Shown piece after piece: positions 1-5,954 of a stretch of DNA of 5,954 nucleotides. The notes below the pieces were generated by a model. The model made no database searches. It saw nothing but the letters and a program-made list of their open reading frames with translations, and was not told where the DNA came from. Source of the stretch: Saprospiraceae bacterium (GTDB taxonomy: Bacteria > Bacteroidota > Bacteroidia > Chitinophagales > Saprospiraceae); assembly GCA_020630455.1 (NCBI GenBank), contig JAHDBK010000069.1, forward strand, positions 5,520 through 11,473. The letters are read 5' to 3'. Numbering within the stretch: the first letter of the stretch is position 1; each line of letters begins with the position of its first letter. Position numbers and translations under genes: made by a program.

Positions 1-491
1 GAATGCTTGATCTTATTTTCAATAAGACTAGTTGAATAGCCATCAACAAAAGGAATTGTAGTTACCAAACCTCCGATTTCAATTACTTCTTTATAACCTA
101 CAATCTCCTCCACCTTATAATCTCCTCCTTTTATCAAAACATTAGGTTGGATAGTCTTAATGAGTTGAAGAGGTGTTTCTTCCTCAAATATGATTACAAT
201 ATCTACAAATTGAAATGCCGCTAATACTGTAGCTCTTGATTTTTCTTTTTGAATGGGGCGGTTTTCTCCTTTTAATGCACGAACAGAAGAATCACTATTC
301 AAACCAATAATTAAAATATCACCGTAATCCTTTGCTTGTGCCAAATAGTGAATATGTCCATAATGAAGTAAATCAAAACAGCCATTGGTAAAAACCACTT
401 TTTTACCAGCATTTTTATAAGAAATTGAAATTTTTTCAGCTTCTTCTAATGACAATATTTTATTTTCTATATTATTAAATTGACTAATCAT
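1..491 (-). CDS. rfaE2: D-glycero-beta-D-manno-heptose 1-phosphate adenylyltransferase (RfaE2 type), 3' end cut by window edge
   Basis: This gene reads leftward from ATG at 491-489 and stays open for 163 codons to the window edge, where a final TC fixes a serine as residue 164. The family transfers AMP from ATP to D-glycero-beta-D-manno-heptose 1-phosphate, giving the ADP-heptose used for the LPS inner core in the cytoplasm. The translation has the hallmarks of the cytidylyltransferase-like fold: VVFTNGCFDLLHYGHIHYL at residues 32-50 with the HxGH nucleotide-binding motif (H43, G45, H46), GLNSDSSVRALKGENRPI at 63-80, and IKGGDY at 120-125. The end (GYSTSLIENKI, 151-161) matches the usual C-terminal helix, so only a few codons should be missing. 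No kinase domain precedes the motif, so this is the stand-alone adenylyltransferase rather than the fused HldE form. No Shine-Dalgarno site is visible. It diverges from the acetyltransferase gene. Family assignment is confident. Confidence 0.93.
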   Translation of the reverse strand, partial: MISQFNNIENKILSLEEAEKISISYKNAGKKVVFTNGCFDLLHYGHIHYLAQAKDYGDILIIGLNSDSSVRALKGENRPIQKEKSRATVLAAFQFVDIVIIFEEETPLQLIKTIQPNVLIKGGDYKVEEIVGYKEVIEIGGLVTTIPFVDGYSTSLIENKIKH

Positions 492-518
492 CGAATAACA
501 TCTTGTATACTTTGTTTT

Positions 519-526
519 CAAATATA
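519..526 (-). promoter_or_regulatory. Candidate Bacteroidota -7 promoter box for the rfaE2 gene
   Basis: Read on the minus strand this is TATATTTG, a full match to the Bacteroidota -7 consensus TAnnTTTG. It would place transcription start about 5 bases downstream and leave a leader of roughly 20 nt before the rfaE2 ATG. No TTG is seen at the expected -33 distance, so support rests on the box and its position. A chance match somewhere in this AT-rich intergenic region is possible. Confidence 0.4.
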
Positions 527-617
527 CACTTTTTTTGTTAATAGTATATAAATAAGATTTAAATTTCATTATCGTATTAATAACAAGATTTCTTTATAAA
601 TTATAATTTTAAAAAAT

Positions 618-625
618 TATATTTG
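618..625 (+). promoter_or_regulatory. Candidate Bacteroidota -7 promoter box for the acetyltransferase/membrane protein operon
   Basis: TATATTTG fully matches TAnnTTTG and lies 23 bases before the ATG of the acetyltransferase gene, giving a predicted leader of about 18-20 nt. It is the same 8-mer as the divergent box at 519-526. No clear -33 TTG lies upstream. It could drive both genes of the downstream pair. Confidence 0.42.
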
Positions 626-648
626 TGTAAATTTTATATTTAAATTAA

Positions 649-1104
649 ATGGAAATAAAGGTAAGACAAGGAGAGTACAAGGACTTAAAAGCCGTACATG
701 AGCTAGTAAAAGAATTGGCTATTTATGAAAAAGAACCCCAAGCAGTCACTGCTAGTCTTGAAGATTATAAAAGGGATTTTCAAGAGGGAATATTCGAATG
801 TATCGTTGCGGAAAAAGGCGATGAGATAGTAGGTATGATGCTATATTATATGGCATATTCTACTTGGAGAGGTCGTATGTTGTATTTAGAAGATTTTGTG
901 GTAAAAGAGGCCTACAGAAGACAAGGCGTAGGACAATTACTATATGATTACTTTTTACCGATTTGCAAACAAAAAGGAGCAATATTGGTAAAATGGCAAG
1001 TATTAGATTGGAACGAACCTGCAATTAATTTTTATAAAAAGAATCATGCAGAAATAGAAAAAGGCTGGTATAATGTAAAACATTATTTTTATAATTTTGA
1101 ATAA
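649..1104 (+). CDS. GNAT-family N-acetyltransferase, spermidine/spermine N1-acetyltransferase (SSAT)-like
   Basis: This 151-residue protein is a single GNAT acetyltransferase domain, a family that moves acetyl from acetyl-CoA to an amine. The acetyl-CoA pyrophosphate-binding motif is R90-R-Q-G-V-G95, following LYLEDFVVKEAY (78-89). The segment WNEPAINFYKK (121-131), with the presumed general-acid tyrosine Y129, and the later GW (139-140) closely follow the pattern of eukaryotic SSAT and thialysine acetyltransferases (LYLEDFFV...YRGFGIG...WNEPSINFYKR...GW, from memory). ELAIYEKEP near residue 22 also fits the SSAT N-terminus. Human SSAT has about 171 residues, so this copy is slightly shorter. 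The substrate is probably a small polyamine or lysine-like amine, but cannot be fixed from sequence. The ATG at 649 leaves the N-terminal beta strand (EIKVRQG) complete. No Shine-Dalgarno site is seen. The next gene starts 15 bp downstream on the same strand, suggesting cotranscription. Confidence 0.9.
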   Translation: MEIKVRQGEYKDLKAVHELVKELAIYEKEPQAVTASLEDYKRDFQEGIFECIVAEKGDEIVGMMLYYMAYSTWRGRMLYLEDFVVKEAYRRQGVGQLLYDYFLPICKQKGAILVKWQVLDWNEPAINFYKKNHAEIEKGWYNVKHYFYNFE

Positions 1105-1119
1105 ACTTTATTAATCTAG

Positions 1120-1785
1120 ATGAAAAAAGAATTTCAAGCAATAGAATGGTTGTTGATATTTGTTGGGATATTTTTACTTTTCAACAAATCTCAATACTTT
1201 AATTTATTCAATAGCTTATTTTTAATTTATTATCTTTTAATTTCTGTAGGACTATTTTCATTTATATTATATCGATATTTTGAACAAAAAGACAAAACCA
1301 ATATTGTTATTTTTTATCTTAATAAAAAAGATACTACAAAGCGATTTTTCAGTATCAAAATTGTTCAATTATTCATTATCAGCTCCCTTTCTTGCTTATT
1401 TGTCAATCAAATATATTTGATTGGATTAAACCTAGTAGTTTTTATAATTTTATTTATATTATTACAACAAAAATTTACTCAATATAAAATTGTATTTAAT
1501 TATCCACACATTTATAAAGATATTCTATTTCAAGAGAATTTGGAAGTACAACGAATTGAAGTTTCAAAAGAAAAAGTAGAATTAGTCGGAAATGAAGAGC
1601 ACCTTGAAATTGAAATGAATGAACTAGACGAGATGCTTTCTAAAAGAGCTGTAAAATATGAAGAAAACGAATTACTAGATGACGTTTTACTAGGAGAAGA
1701 AGATGAAAATATTAAAGCGTTTTTTCTAAAAGAATTGCACCAATACAGCCATAAAAAAAGAATACCATTACGTACCTTAGATTAA
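1120..1785 (+). CDS. Uncharacterised four-helix membrane protein with charged cytoplasmic C-terminal tail
   Basis: I do not recognise a family for this 221-residue protein. The first half is strongly hydrophobic, with four likely membrane helices near residues 8-22, 31-51, 80-95 and 98-116, grouped as two hairpins around a polar stretch (54-78, with KKDTTKR). The remaining 105 residues have no membrane segment and are rich in Glu, Asp and Lys, with an acidic stretch around 178-197 (EENELLDD, GEEDEN) and a basic end (HKKRIPLR). Positive charges at both cytoplasmic ends favour both termini inside the cell, so the tail would be cytoplasmic. Phe, Ile and Leu content is very high, in keeping with AT-rich DNA. 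The ATG at 1120 follows the acetyltransferase stop by 15 bp, so the two are probably one transcript. That linkage is the only functional hint and does not establish a shared role. The reading frame is clearly coding; the function is unknown. Confidence 0.75.
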   Translation: MKKEFQAIEWLLIFVGIFLLFNKSQYFNLFNSLFLIYYLLISVGLFSFILYRYFEQKDKTNIVIFYLNKKDTTKRFFSIKIVQLFIISSLSCLFVNQIYLIGLNLVVFIILFILLQQKFTQYKIVFNYPHIYKDILFQENLEVQRIEVSKEKVELVGNEEHLEIEMNELDEMLSKRAVKYEENELLDDVLLGEEDENIKAFFLKELHQYSHKKRIPLRTLD

Positions 1786-1854
1786 TACTTCCAGATATTT
1801 GAACATATAAAACACCTACGAATACTCATTAAATTACTACAAATAATAAATAGC

Positions 1855-1868
1855 TAGTATATATACTA
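1855..1868. repeat. 14-bp perfect palindrome upstream of the PBP gene
   Basis: TAGTATATATACTA is a perfect inverted repeat with no spacer, 22 bases before the TAAATTTG box, so it would sit near -50 to -37 of the predicted transcript. That is a plausible place for a dimeric regulator to bind. At this AT content roughly one such palindrome is expected by chance in a 6-kb window, so its position is the only argument for function. Confidence 0.25.
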
Positions 1869-1890
1869 CACAAGTAAAGTAATTAATTAT

Positions 1891-1898
1891 TAAATTTG
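1891..1898 (+). promoter_or_regulatory. Candidate Bacteroidota -7 promoter box for the PBP1A-like gene
   Basis: TAAATTTG matches TAnnTTTG and lies 17 bases before the preferred ATG at 1916. Transcription would start about 1902-1904, leaving a leader of only about 12 nt. No TTG is seen at the -33 distance. A second, imperfect copy (GATATTTG, 1794-1801) lies just after the preceding gene and is less convincing. Confidence 0.4.
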
Positions 1899-1915
1899 CT
1901 AAAAATTAATATGTG

Positions 1916-4663
1916 ATGAGTGATCAAAATTCAAGATTGGATTCCTTTCAGGATAATAGTTTTTTAAGCAAACTAAAAAATAGTTGGGCTAATTTCCAAA
2001 AGGATGCTAAAGAAGTTAGAGGAGAAAATAAAGATAAATATAAAAGATATACAAGAAGGCTTTGGATGTTGTGGTTGATTGGTTTATTGTTTGTAATTAT
2101 CTTTTTCCTAGGTCTATCTTTCAGTAAAGATTTGCCCTCTACTGACCAGTTACAAAATCCTAAAAATAATTTAGCGACTGAAGTACTCACCGCTAATGGT
2201 AATGTGCTAGGAAGATACTATGTAGAGAATAGAGTCAAAGTACGATATGATGAACTTCCAGAATCTCTTACCCAAGCACTAATTGCTACAGAAGATGAGC
2301 GATTCCATGACCACGCAGGCATAGATATGGAAGCATTAGGACGTGTTGTCAAAGGAGTAGCCATGGGAACGACATCGAAAGGTGGAGGAAGTACCATTAC
2401 ACAACAACTCGCTAAAATGCAGTATTCTGACCGTAGGTTTAAAGGAAATAAAATCAAAGTCACCACACAATTAGTATTAACTAAATTTAAAGAATGGATT
2501 ACTGCTGTACAAATTGAAAAAAGATATACTAAAGATGAGATTATCAGTATGTATCTTAATGAATTCGACTTCTTGTATGGTGCTGTTGGTATAAAATCAG
2601 CGGCAGAAACCTATTTTGGCAAATCTCAAGATTCTCTAAATATAGAAGAATCTGCCATGTTAGTTGGAATGCTCAAAAATCCATCTCTTTACAACCCTAA
2701 AAGAGATATGACTACCGCTAAAAAAAGAAGAGAAGTAGTCTTGAGCCAAATGAAAAAAGCAGGGTATATCAGTCAAGTTACATACGATTCTTTAAGAGTT
2801 TTGCCTATTAGTTTAGCTTTTTCTCGAAAAACACACTCCGAAGGAATTGCTCCTTATTTTAGAGAAGAATTAAGAAGTGAAGTAAAGAAAATACTAGAGC
2901 GAGTTTCCAAAGAAAAAAATATGGAAGAGGCCTATAATGTACATACTGACGGATTGATTATCTATACCACTATTGATGAAAATATGCAAACTCATGCAGA
3001 AAATGCCGTCAATAAAATCATGCAGAAAAACCAAAAGAAATTCTTCAAAGAATGGAAAGATAAAGACCCATGGACGTATAGAGCAACTGATAGCGAAAAA
3101 GAAATGCGTCAGAATGCCTTCATGAAAACATTGAGAAATTCCGATAGGTATTTAGCTATTAGGTCGCAATATTTATCAGAAGCACTAGAAGTTATCAATA
3201 ATTCTTTTAAAATCAATCTTAAAGATTATGATATAGAAAGAATGATAAGCGAAGAAGAAGACAAAGGATACCTCTCTCGTCTAAAGGTACAAAAACTGGT
3301 TTCTGATAGTAAAGTCAAAATTTATAGAAAAATATTAAAAGATGATGCTTGGCCAACATTAAAAAACCAATATAAAGAACTACAAAAATCGGCTGAAAAG
3401 AATTTCAAGGAAAAAACGAAGATGAAAATCTTTACCTATGAAAATGATGCTATGGAAAAAGATACCGTCATGAGTCCTTGGGATTCTTTGAGATATATTC
3501 GTATGCAACTCCAAACTGGTGTGATGGCTGTTGACCCTCATACTGGAGCAATTAAAGCTTGGGTAGGTGGAGTCAATCATAAATATTTCAAGTTTGACCA
3601 CGTTAACAAAAGTGTAGAAAGACAAGTAGGTTCTACATTCAAGCCATTTATTTATGCGACCGCAATTGCACAATGGGGAATATCTCCTTGTTATAAGGTT
3701 GCGGATATTCCTTATACCATCCATAAAGGCGAAGGGTGTTTTGACCTCTTAAAAGATTGGACACCTAAGAACTTTGATGAATATACTGGAGAAGAATTTT
3801 CATTATATGAAGGATTACAAAAATCTAAAAATACCGTTTCAGCTTACTTGATGAAAAAAATCGGTTGCCACGAACCCTTTAGAGAATTAGCTCAAAATAT
3901 GGGTATTGATGTTGACTCTACAAATGTGTATGGAGAAGAACGCGTTCCTAAACAGCCTTCTATTTGCCTTGGTGCAACAGACTTATCTGTATTTGAAATG
4001 ACAGGAGCTTATGCCACTTTTGCGAATCAAGGAAAATATAACGAGCCTTATTTTATAGAACGTATCGAAGATAGAAATGGAGTCGTTATTTATGATGTTA
4101 ATAATGATGATAATATCACCAAAGAAAATGCAGCACTTAACGAAGATGTCAATTATGTAATGATTGATATGATGAAAAAAGTAGCAAAACCCATTCAATG
4201 GCAATTGAAAAGTGAAGTTGCAGGAAAAACAGGAACTACTAATCTACATGCAGATGCATGGTTTATGGGAATGAGCCCTAACCTAGTTATCGGAACTTGG
4301 GTAGGTGGTGATGACCGTTGGATTAGGTTCAATAGTCCTCATTTAGGTCAAGGAGGGGTATTAGCCAGACCGATTTATGTAGAAATGATGAAAAGCATCG
4401 AAAAAGATAGTCTTATTGATTATAATGAAAATGATTTATTCAAAAAACCATTAGGTGAATTATCTATAAGAATAGATTGTAGCGGAATTTATGGCAACCC
4501 TGAAGAAGAGGGATTATCTGATGATCCAACCTTTGATACTGATGGTGGCGGTGCATTTGGAGATGAATTTGACGACGATGCTGATTTAAATTTTGGTCCT
4601 GCTCCTGCTCCTAGTGCAGAAAATGAAGACGAAGAGGAAGAAGAAGACCCCGAAGGTTTTTGA
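1916..4663 (+). CDS. Class A penicillin-binding protein, PBP1A-like bifunctional peptidoglycan glycosyltransferase/DD-transpeptidase
   Basis: This protein polymerises lipid II into glycan strands and crosslinks the stem peptides on the periplasmic side of the inner membrane. A charged cytoplasmic N-terminus (1-49) precedes one membrane anchor (about 50-69). The GT51 domain (about 105-285) shows EDERFHDHAGID with catalytic E126, GGGSTITQQLAKM at 156-168, and KFKEWITAVQIE with the second catalytic glutamate E193, followed by MYLNE and GIKSAAETYFGK. A long Lys/Glu-rich segment (about 355-530) precedes the transpeptidase domain, which has STFK (nucleophile S573, K576), SKN (637-639) and KTGTT (771-775). 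The C-terminus is Ala/Pro- then Asp/Glu-rich. At 915 residues it is longer than the 850 of E. coli PBP1a. I start at ATG 1916; the frame could also open at GTG 1913, adding one residue. No Shine-Dalgarno site is visible. All catalytic motifs are intact, so it should be active. Standing alone with its own promoter candidate, it ends before a strong hairpin. Confidence 0.95.
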   Translation: MSDQNSRLDSFQDNSFLSKLKNSWANFQKDAKEVRGENKDKYKRYTRRLWMLWLIGLLFVIIFFLGLSFSKDLPSTDQLQNPKNNLATEVLTANGNVLGRYYVENRVKVRYDELPESLTQALIATEDERFHDHAGIDMEALGRVVKGVAMGTTSKGGGSTITQQLAKMQYSDRRFKGNKIKVTTQLVLTKFKEWITAVQIEKRYTKDEIISMYLNEFDFLYGAVGIKSAAETYFGKSQDSLNIEESAMLVGMLKNPSLYNPKRDMTTAKKRREVVLSQMKKAGYISQVTYDSLRVLPISLAFSRKTHSEGIAPYFREELRSEVKKILERVSKEKNMEEAYNVHTDGLIIYTTIDENMQTHAENAVNKIMQKNQKKFFKEWKDKDPWTYRATDSEKEMRQNAFMKTLRNSDRYLAIRSQYLSEALEVINNSFKINLKDYDIERMISEEEDKGYLSRLKVQKLVSDSKVKIYRKILKDDAWPTLKNQYKELQKSAEKNFKEKTKMKIFTYENDAMEKDTVMSPWDSLRYIRMQLQTGVMAVDPHTGAIKAWVGGVNHKYFKFDHVNKSVERQVGSTFKPFIYATAIAQWGISPCYKVADIPYTIHKGEGCFDLLKDWTPKNFDEYTGEEFSLYEGLQKSKNTVSAYLMKKIGCHEPFRELAQNMGIDVDSTNVYGEERVPKQPSICLGATDLSVFEMTGAYATFANQGKYNEPYFIERIEDRNGVVIYDVNNDDNITKENAALNEDVNYVMIDMMKKVAKPIQWQLKSEVAGKTGTTNLHADAWFMGMSPNLVIGTWVGGDDRWIRFNSPHLGQGGVLARPIYVEMMKSIEKDSLIDYNENDLFKKPLGELSIRIDCSGIYGNPEEEGLSDDPTFDTDGGGAFGDEFDDDADLNFGPAPAPSAENEDEEEEEDPEGF

Positions 4664-4694
4664 TATTATTCGCATCCATTCTTAATAAGAATAA

Positions 4695-4740
4695 AAGAGG
4701 ATAATAAAGAAATTTCTTTATTATCCTTTTGTTTTTTGTT
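4695..4740 (+). terminator. Rho-independent terminator, probably bidirectional, between convergent genes
   Basis: Positions 4698-4712 (AGGATAATAAAGAAA) are the exact reverse complement of 4713-4727, a 15-bp-arm inverted repeat extended by a G-T and two A-T pairs. The run TTTTGTTTTTTGTTTTTG follows on the plus strand, and the other strand also continues T-rich (CTTTTATTCTTATT). It begins about 30 bases after the PBP stop and ends about 35 bases before the stop of the convergent coiled-coil gene, where a shared terminator is expected. A 15-bp arm by chance is very unlikely even in AT-rich DNA. Confidence 0.85.
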
Positions 4741-4772
4741 TTTGCTAGATATAAAAATAAAAATATTTTAGC

Positions 4773-5732
4773 CTAAGATTTTAATAAAAATGAACCATTT
4801 TCAATAAATGTTACACTTCCTTGTTCCAATTCAAATTCTTGTCCATTGTACATGACATAGATTTTGATTTCATAGTTTTCTGCACTTTTTCTTTGATGAT
4901 TTGTATGAATAATATCTACTATATTTCCATCAAAACTAAAAGGAATACCATTATTAATAGCAGACTGATGTTGAGGGTGATTTTCAGAATATGCCAAAAC
5001 CAAATTACTCTCTTTATCAAAAACTTTTAATACAAATTGCTTATCTAATAATACCCTGTGATTAGGATGTTGTAGTTTAAATTTAAAACGAGTATGCTGC
5101 CAACCACTTGTATTTTTTTTCATATTAGAAATGGTACGCCCCGCTTTGAATTTTTTTCCTTCTATTTTTTCAAAAATTACTTTTGTGTTTTTTGTAATAT
5201 CAGAAATCATTTGCATTTGAGCAATGTTCTGTCTATGTGTTGAAATTTCTTTATCAACACTTTTTGCAGCGAATAATTCTTCATTATAATTAGTCAATAC
5301 TTTGCTTTTTTCCTTGTCTATTTTAGCCTTTTGCTTTTCTAATGCTGCAATTTTATTGTGGTCTAGTTTTCTTTGGCGATATAATAAAGCAATCTCATCT
5401 TTCAAATCTTGAATAGCGACATCCCTACGCTTTAATTTTCCTTTTAAATAATTGATATGCTTATTCTTTTCTACCAGTTTTTGTTCTAATTGAACAATCT
5501 TTTCATTTAGTTTTTGAATACTGTCTAATAATAGTTGATTTTCTTGAAATAATTGAGCAGAACGCTCCACCTCTTCATCCAAACTTAAATTCAACTCCTC
5601 AATTTCAGACTCTTTGATTTCTATAAGCTTTTCTTGTTCCGAAACCTTATTTGTCTGAAAAGCAAATGATATTCCCAACCAAGTAAAAAAGATAGCAATA
5701 ATAATGATAAGGACATTTTTTTTCATATTCAT
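4773..5732 (-). CDS. Membrane-anchored or secreted coiled-coil protein with unrecognised C-terminal domain
   Basis: I do not recognise a family for this 319-residue protein. It opens MNMKKN followed by a hydrophobic stretch (about 6-25) that is either a signal anchor or a signal peptide (SFA at 22-24 could be cleaved), so the rest should lie in the periplasm. Residues about 37-117 form a coiled coil: hydrophobic residues follow a 3-4 spacing without break from I72 through L75, I79, L82, L86, I93, L96, L100, I107, L110, I114 and L117, and the same phase extends back to I37. A second short heptad run, in shifted phase, covers 128-145. Residues about 183-319 alternate polar and hydrophobic residues (FKFKL, KQFVLKVF, EIKIYVMY), suggesting a beta-rich domain, with one Trp (W211) and no Cys. 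A start at M3 (5726) is equally possible. The gene converges on the PBP gene. A structural or scaffold role at the envelope is inference only. Confidence 0.75.
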   Translation of the reverse strand: MNMKKNVLIIIIAIFFTWLGISFAFQTNKVSEQEKLIEIKESEIEELNLSLDEEVERSAQLFQENQLLLDSIQKLNEKIVQLEQKLVEKNKHINYLKGKLKRRDVAIQDLKDEIALLYRQRKLDHNKIAALEKQKAKIDKEKSKVLTNYNEELFAAKSVDKEISTHRQNIAQMQMISDITKNTKVIFEKIEGKKFKAGRTISNMKKNTSGWQHTRFKFKLQHPNHRVLLDKQFVLKVFDKESNLVLAYSENHPQHQSAINNGIPFSFDGNIVDIIHTNHQRKSAENYEIKIYVMYNGQEFELEQGSVTFIENGSFLLKS

Positions 5733-5954
5733 TCTCGTTTTAATGTCATTTGGAGTATTTTTTATCTATTTTGATAACTAAATTTTAAATACTCTTAAGA
5801 TTATATTAAAAAAAATCATCAAATATTATGCCACACATATTTAAAAATATAATATATGTAAAAATAATTTTTATTTTAACATACTTTATTGAGTTGTATT
5901 TAGAGCATGTTTAAATTTTAATCTTTATGATAATCAACATATTAAGAACTTGTC
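5733..5954. other. AT-rich non-coding region at right edge, possible upstream region of the coiled-coil gene
   Basis: These 222 bases hold no convincing gene. A 7-of-8 match to the -7 promoter box on the minus strand (AATATTTG, 5827-5820) could serve the coiled-coil gene with a leader of about 80 nt, but it is weak. Two small AT-only or nearly AT-only inverted repeats are present: ACATAT/ATATGT (5835-5840 and 5854-5859) and AAAATAA/TTATTTT (5861-5867 and 5871-5877). Both are of a size expected by chance here. GAGCATGTTTAAA at 5903-5915 resembles the outer end of some insertion sequences, but no partner or transposase is in the window. Confidence 0.4.

Noticed and set aside
1794..1801. GATATTTG as a promoter box for the PBP gene
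   Set aside because: It misses the first T of TAnnTTTG and is more than 110 bases from the start, while a full match lies much closer at 1891-1898.
1948..2466. Two minus-strand open frames of 80-82 codons (1948-2190 and 2218-2466) inside the PBP gene
   Set aside because: They are antisense to the anchor and catalytic GT51 motifs of a clear gene, and their products lack any recognisable domain.
3380..4204. Minus-strand open frames of 114 codons (3380-3724) and 73 codons (3983-4204)
   Set aside because: Antisense shadows of the transpeptidase domain; low-complexity or patternless translations with no promoter or family signal.
4821..5030. Plus-strand 69-codon open frame opposite the coiled-coil gene
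   Set aside because: It lies against the conserved-looking C-terminal domain and its Phe/Ile-rich translation is typical of antisense reading of AT-rich coding DNA.
5835..5877. Hairpins ACATAT/ATATGT and AAAATAA/TTATTTT as terminators or operators
   Set aside because: The arms are only 6-7 bases and nearly all A/T, so chance occurrence is high and stability very low.
1..5954. CRISPR arrays, tRNA or rRNA genes, riboswitches, prophage or defence genes
   Set aside because: I saw no regularly spaced repeats, no cloverleaf or rRNA signature, no structured leader, and no hallmark proteins for these systems on either strand.

Overview
The window looks like chromosomal DNA from an AT-rich Gram-negative bacterium of the Bacteroidota, possibly a Cytophagales- or Flexibacter-like lineage. 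Three things point there: an ADP-heptose/LPS-core gene next to a long class A penicillin-binding protein, intergenic copies of the Bacteroidota -7 promoter motif TAnnTTTG, and start codons without purine-rich Shine-Dalgarno sites. The genus is inference from sequence character only.

Layout, left to right. (1) A minus-strand gene, cut by the left edge only a few codons from its expected end, encodes the RfaE2-type heptose-1-phosphate adenylyltransferase. (2) A 157-bp divergent intergenic region carries one TATATTTG box for each direction. (3) A plus-strand pair 15 bp apart, probably one operon, encodes a GNAT acetyltransferase closely resembling the spermidine/spermine (SSAT) subfamily and an unrecognised four-helix membrane protein with a charged cytoplasmic tail. 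(4) After 127 bp holding a TAAATTTG box and a 14-bp palindrome comes a 915-residue bifunctional peptidoglycan synthase (PBP1A-like: GT51 plus transpeptidase). It has a long charged inter-domain insertion and a very acidic C-terminus. (5) A perfect 15-bp-arm hairpin flanked by T-rich tracts lies between this gene and the next, convergent one, and is a probable bidirectional terminator. (6) A minus-strand gene encodes a membrane-anchored or secreted protein with a long coiled coil and an unrecognised, probably beta-rich C-terminal domain. (7) The last 222 bp are very AT-rich with no gene; a GAGCATGTTTAAA stretch near the edge could be the tip of an insertion sequence, but this is weak.

The common thread is the cell envelope: LPS heptose activation, peptidoglycan polymerisation and crosslinking, and two uncharacterised membrane-associated proteins. 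I see no evidence of a defence island, CRISPR array, phage or other specialised system. The genes without known function (the four-helix protein and the coiled-coil protein) are the best leads for something new, together with the unusual start region and accessory segments of the PBP.
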